From: Ruminococcus sp.
Lineage (GTDB): Bacteria > Bacillota > Clostridia > Oscillospirales > Acutalibacteraceae
Length of the DNA: 7,830 bases
Direction of reading: 5' to 3'
Assembly (NCBI GenBank): GCA_017502425.1
Contig: JAFVVB010000151.1
Span: 1 to 7,830 of the forward strand
A model generated the notes under the pieces. The model was not told the origin of the DNA. It saw only the letters and a list, made by a program, of their open reading frames with translations, and did no database searches. Every line of letters starts with the position of its first letter. The first letter of the stretch is position 1. This document shows, in pieces, positions 5,688 through 7,830 of the stretch. A program made the position numbers and the translations under genes.

Positions 5688-6623
5688 GTGAAACGAGCAA
5701 CAGAAAACAAAGTGGTTCTTGTTACTCAGAAAACCCGACTCGAAAACCTTATACACCGATACAATACGCTCGGTCAGGCTAAGTTTTATATAGAACACCA
5801 CGGTGGAGATTTTAACGACTATGTGGTTGAACACGAAACGTATAAAAAGAGCGTTGAGAAAGCAGTAGCTTTTTTAGAAAGTTACGGTCGTCTTCAGCTT
5901 TTAGATCGTGATTACGTTCCTAGTTTTATCTTCGGTAAGAATGATACCGTGGTTGCTGTTGGTAGAGATGGGTTAGTAGCTAATACGCTCAAGTATCTTG
6001 ATAGTCAGAAACTCATCGGTGTTAATCCTGACCCAAGGCGTTGGGACGGAGTATTGCTTCCGTTTTCAGCCGATGATCTTAATAGAATAGTACCTGAAAC
6101 GGTAGGTAATGTACGAAAGGTGAAAAACATAACCTTAGCTCAGGCTCAGCTAAATGACGGTCAGGTTTTGTGTGGAGTGAACGACTTGTTCATAGGTCAG
6201 AAAACTCACGTTTCAGCTCGATATGAAATTACATCTAGCGGAAAAAGCGAGTTTCAAAGTTCAAGTGGTATAATCGTATCAACAGGACTCGGTGCTACCG
6301 GATGGCTTAAAAGCATCATAGCAGGAGCCAGTGGTATTGACCGTTACTGCGGTGTGTCAGATACACTGAGTATAGATTCTGACTTTAGCTGGGATAGCAG
6401 ATATCTGTATTTTACGGTCAGAGAGCCGTATCCGAGCACATCTACCGGTGCATCTATCGTATTCGGGAAAATAAAAGAAAACGAACCAGTAAGAATAGTT
6501 TCCCAGATGCCTGAAAACGGAGTGATATTCAGCGACGGTGTCGAACAGGATTATCTGGAATTCAACAGCGGAGCGATTGCTACTATCGGTTTAGCAGATA
6601 AATCGGGTAATCTGGTTGTATAA
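5688..6623 (+). CDS. Divergent NAD-kinase-fold protein
   Basis: The 311-residue product carries the landmarks of the NAD kinase/diacylglycerol kinase fold in the right order, all altered. The GGDGT loop is VGRDGL (91-96), keeping the aspartate D94. The substrate segment is IGVNPDPRRWDG (110-121). The NE motif is GVNDLFIG (163-170). The STPTGSTAY loop is STGLGATGW (198-206). The DGQ motif is SDGVEQ (282-287). Known NAD kinases phosphorylate NAD to NADP with ATP; here, loss of the second glycine and rewriting of the S/T-rich loop leave activity or substrate uncertain. The start is GTG at 5688, after AAGG at 5677-5680 and only four bases past the SPFH stop, so translation is tightly coupled. The N-terminal 80 residues are not typical of NAD kinase. 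A cell with this gene probably also has a canonical nadK elsewhere, so I leave out a gene symbol. Confidence 0.8.
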   Translation: MKRATENKVVLVTQKTRLENLIHRYNTLGQAKFYIEHHGGDFNDYVVEHETYKKSVEKAVAFLESYGRLQLLDRDYVPSFIFGKNDTVVAVGRDGLVANTLKYLDSQKLIGVNPDPRRWDGVLLPFSADDLNRIVPETVGNVRKVKNITLAQAQLNDGQVLCGVNDLFIGQKTHVSARYEITSSGKSEFQSSSGIIVSTGLGATGWLKSIIAGASGIDRYCGVSDTLSIDSDFSWDSRYLYFTVREPYPSTSTGASIVFGKIKENEPVRIVSQMPENGVIFSDGVEQDYLEFNSGAIATIGLADKSGNLVV

Positions 6624-6647
6624 AATTTACTCAAGGAGTATTATCAT

Positions 6648-7466
6648 ATGAATTCAGAAAAAGATTTTTTAAAATCTTATAGTATAGAAAAATACGATCG
6701 TCCGTCGGTTGCTACTGACATAGCGGCTTTTACTATGAGGATTGAAGAAGATAATAGCTTTCGTAAAGACCCAGTAAGCAAGCTTTCACTTTTGCTTATA
6801 GAAAGAGGAGAGCATCCGTATAAAGGAAAATGGGCACTACCGGGTGGCTTTATCAGAATGGACGAAACCGTTGTTGAAGGAGCTGTCAGAGAGATAGTTG
6901 AAGAAACTTCAGTTAAACCTGACGGGCTTTTATACACAGGAGTTTTCAGTAAGGTTGACCGTGACCCACGTGGCAGAATAATCAGTAACGCTTTTACGAG
7001 TGTTTTCAGTACACAACCCAAAGTTTTAGCCGGTTCTGATGCAAGTAGTGCTAAGTGGTTTGATGTTGATTTAAAATATATAAAAGATGATAAATATCTT
7101 TTATCACTCCAATCTGACGAAATTGTACTTACTACTGAACTGCACTTAAGTGTTAGTGATTTAGGGATAAACGAGGTGAAAGCTGAAAATGACGTTTTAG
7201 CTTTTGACCACGCCGAGATTATTTTCTCATCATTACAGCTTTTGAAAAATCGTGCTTTAAGATTTGAATCCATATTTGATTTTCTTCCTGAAAAATTCAC
7301 GTTGACATCTCTTCAGAAAGTCTATGAAACGCTGACTTTATCCACAGCAGTCCCTGCAAATTTTCGAAGAAAAGTCAACGAGTATGTTGAAGAAACCGAT
7401 GAATATACTAAGGGCGCAGGTCACAGACCGGCTAAGCTATTCAGAAAAAAGAGTAATAAAATCTGA
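6648..7466 (+). CDS. nrtR: NrtR-like Nudix/winged-helix transcriptional regulator of NAD metabolism
   Basis: This 272-residue protein has the two-part layout of NrtR, a regulator that senses ADP-ribose-type NAD metabolites and controls NAD synthesis or salvage genes. Residues about 20-165 form a Nudix domain with the box at 67-89: G67, E73, and R81-E82-I83-V84-E85-E86, where the usual EExG glycine is serine (S88). FSKVDRDPRGRIIS (100-113) fits the ADP-ribose-pyrophosphatase/NrtR branch. Residues about 205-267 form the C-terminal winged helix (FTLTSLQKVYETL, then ANFRRKVNEYVEETDE, GHRPAKLFR). Since the acidic REIVEE core is intact, it may still hydrolyse a nucleotide, unlike many NrtR proteins that only bind ligand. 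AAGGAG (6633-6638) lies nine bases before the ATG. Position in an operon with a nicotinamidase-like gene supports the role, and the palindrome at 4579-4597 is a plausible target. A plain Nudix hydrolase is less likely given the C-terminal domain. Confidence 0.87.
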   Translation: MNSEKDFLKSYSIEKYDRPSVATDIAAFTMRIEEDNSFRKDPVSKLSLLLIERGEHPYKGKWALPGGFIRMDETVVEGAVREIVEETSVKPDGLLYTGVFSKVDRDPRGRIISNAFTSVFSTQPKVLAGSDASSAKWFDVDLKYIKDDKYLLSLQSDEIVLTTELHLSVSDLGINEVKAENDVLAFDHAEIIFSSLQLLKNRALRFESIFDFLPEKFTLTSLQKVYETLTLSTAVPANFRRKVNEYVEETDEYTKGAGHRPAKLFRKKSNKI

Positions 7467-7491
7467 TTATATATTGAAAGGGAAATGAAAA

Positions 7492-7830
7492 ATGAAAAAG
7501 TTTTTAGTTGTTGTTGATATGCAGAAAGACTTCGTTGATGGCGCTTTGGGCACTAAAGAAGCGGTTGCTATCGTTAATAATGTAGTAGAGAAAATCGAGA
7601 ACTTTGACGGTGAGATTTTTGCTACTTATGATACACATTTTGAGAACTATATGCAGACAGCAGAGGGTAAGAATTTACCGGTAGAGCACTGTATCAAAGG
7701 AACTGATGGTTGGGAGCTTGATGAAAAGGTTATGAAAGCTCTTACTAAAAAAGGTTTCACAGCAGTAGAAAAAGTAACTTTTGGTAGCGTTGATTTACCT
7801 GAAATTATTAAAAAGGCTGCTGATGGGGAA
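7492..7830 (+). CDS. Nicotinamidase-like cysteine hydrolase (isochorismatase fold), 3' end beyond the window
   Basis: The first 113 residues of an isochorismatase-fold hydrolase are present; the window ends before the catalytic cysteine. Visible are the N-terminal strand FLVVVDMQKDF with catalytic D9, the metal-site residues D47 and H49 in ATYDTHF, EHCIKGTDGWEL (65-76) with H66 as a further metal ligand, and VEKVTFGS (92-99) with the expected catalytic K94. Nicotinamidase (PncA) releases ammonia from nicotinamide to give nicotinate, the first step of deamidating NAD salvage in the cytoplasm. The fold alone does not fix the substrate, but the metal ligands and the NrtR-like neighbour favour nicotinamide. 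AAAGG at 7477-7481 precedes the ATG; the alternative ATG at 7485 runs into a stop after ten codons. The next gene off the right edge may be nicotinate phosphoribosyltransferase. Confidence 0.85.
   Translation, partial: MKKFLVVVDMQKDFVDGALGTKEAVAIVNNVVEKIENFDGEIFATYDTHFENYMQTAEGKNLPVEHCIKGTDGWELDEKVMKALTKKGFTAVEKVTFGSVDLPEIIKKAADGE

Noticed and set aside
6677..7300. A 207-residue minus-strand frame opposite the NrtR-like gene
   Set aside because: It is Ser/Leu-rich antisense of a well-supported gene with Nudix and winged-helix motifs, and I see no protein family signature in it.

Overview
The window looks like a chromosomal segment of a low-GC, Gram-positive gut anaerobe of the class Clostridia, most likely a relative of Ruminococcus. 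The evidence is the AT-rich intergenic DNA, strong GGAGG-type ribosome binding sites, canonical TTGACA/TATAAT-like promoters, a T-box leader, a lipoprotein signal peptide, a secreted protein with InlB-type B repeats, and the remnant of a CBM26-like starch-binding module. Both TGA and TAA end genes here, and tryptophan is encoded by TGG, so the genetic code is standard.

Layout. Bases 1-157 carry the 5' part of a minus-strand T-box leader RNA. Its own promoter is back to back with the plus-strand promoter of a three-gene operon at 261-2214: a two-helix membrane protein, the ADP/ATP-dependent NAD(P)H-hydrate dehydratase NnrD, and a small LolA-like lipoprotein. A strong hairpin at 2218-2242 serves as a bidirectional terminator between this operon and a convergent minus-strand gene (2249-4018). 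That gene encodes a 589-residue secreted protein made of a propeller-like N-terminal half, two long B repeats and a short BspA-like leucine-rich segment. Between that gene's promoter (about 4046-4074) and 4492 lies AT-rich DNA and then a decayed orphan starch-binding module. The module is read in two frames joined by one missing base, and it is followed by an intact terminator.

From 4570 to the right edge is an operon on the plus strand: an anchorless SPFH/Band 7 coiled-coil protein, a divergent NAD-kinase-fold protein, an NrtR-like Nudix/winged-helix protein, and the start of a nicotinamidase-like cysteine hydrolase cut by the window end. The last three point to NAD salvage and its regulation. 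The promoter holds a perfect 19-bp palindrome between the -35 box and the end of the -10 box, an attractive site for autoregulation by the NrtR-like protein. NAD metabolism is therefore touched twice in this window, by repair of damaged NAD(P)H (NnrD) and by salvage, but from separate transcription units.

The best candidates for something less well described are the SPFH plus NAD-kinase-like pair embedded in the salvage operon, and the frameshifted orphan starch-binding module. The T-box is a known RNA class, but it is easily missed because it mimics a translated ORF with a good ribosome binding site.
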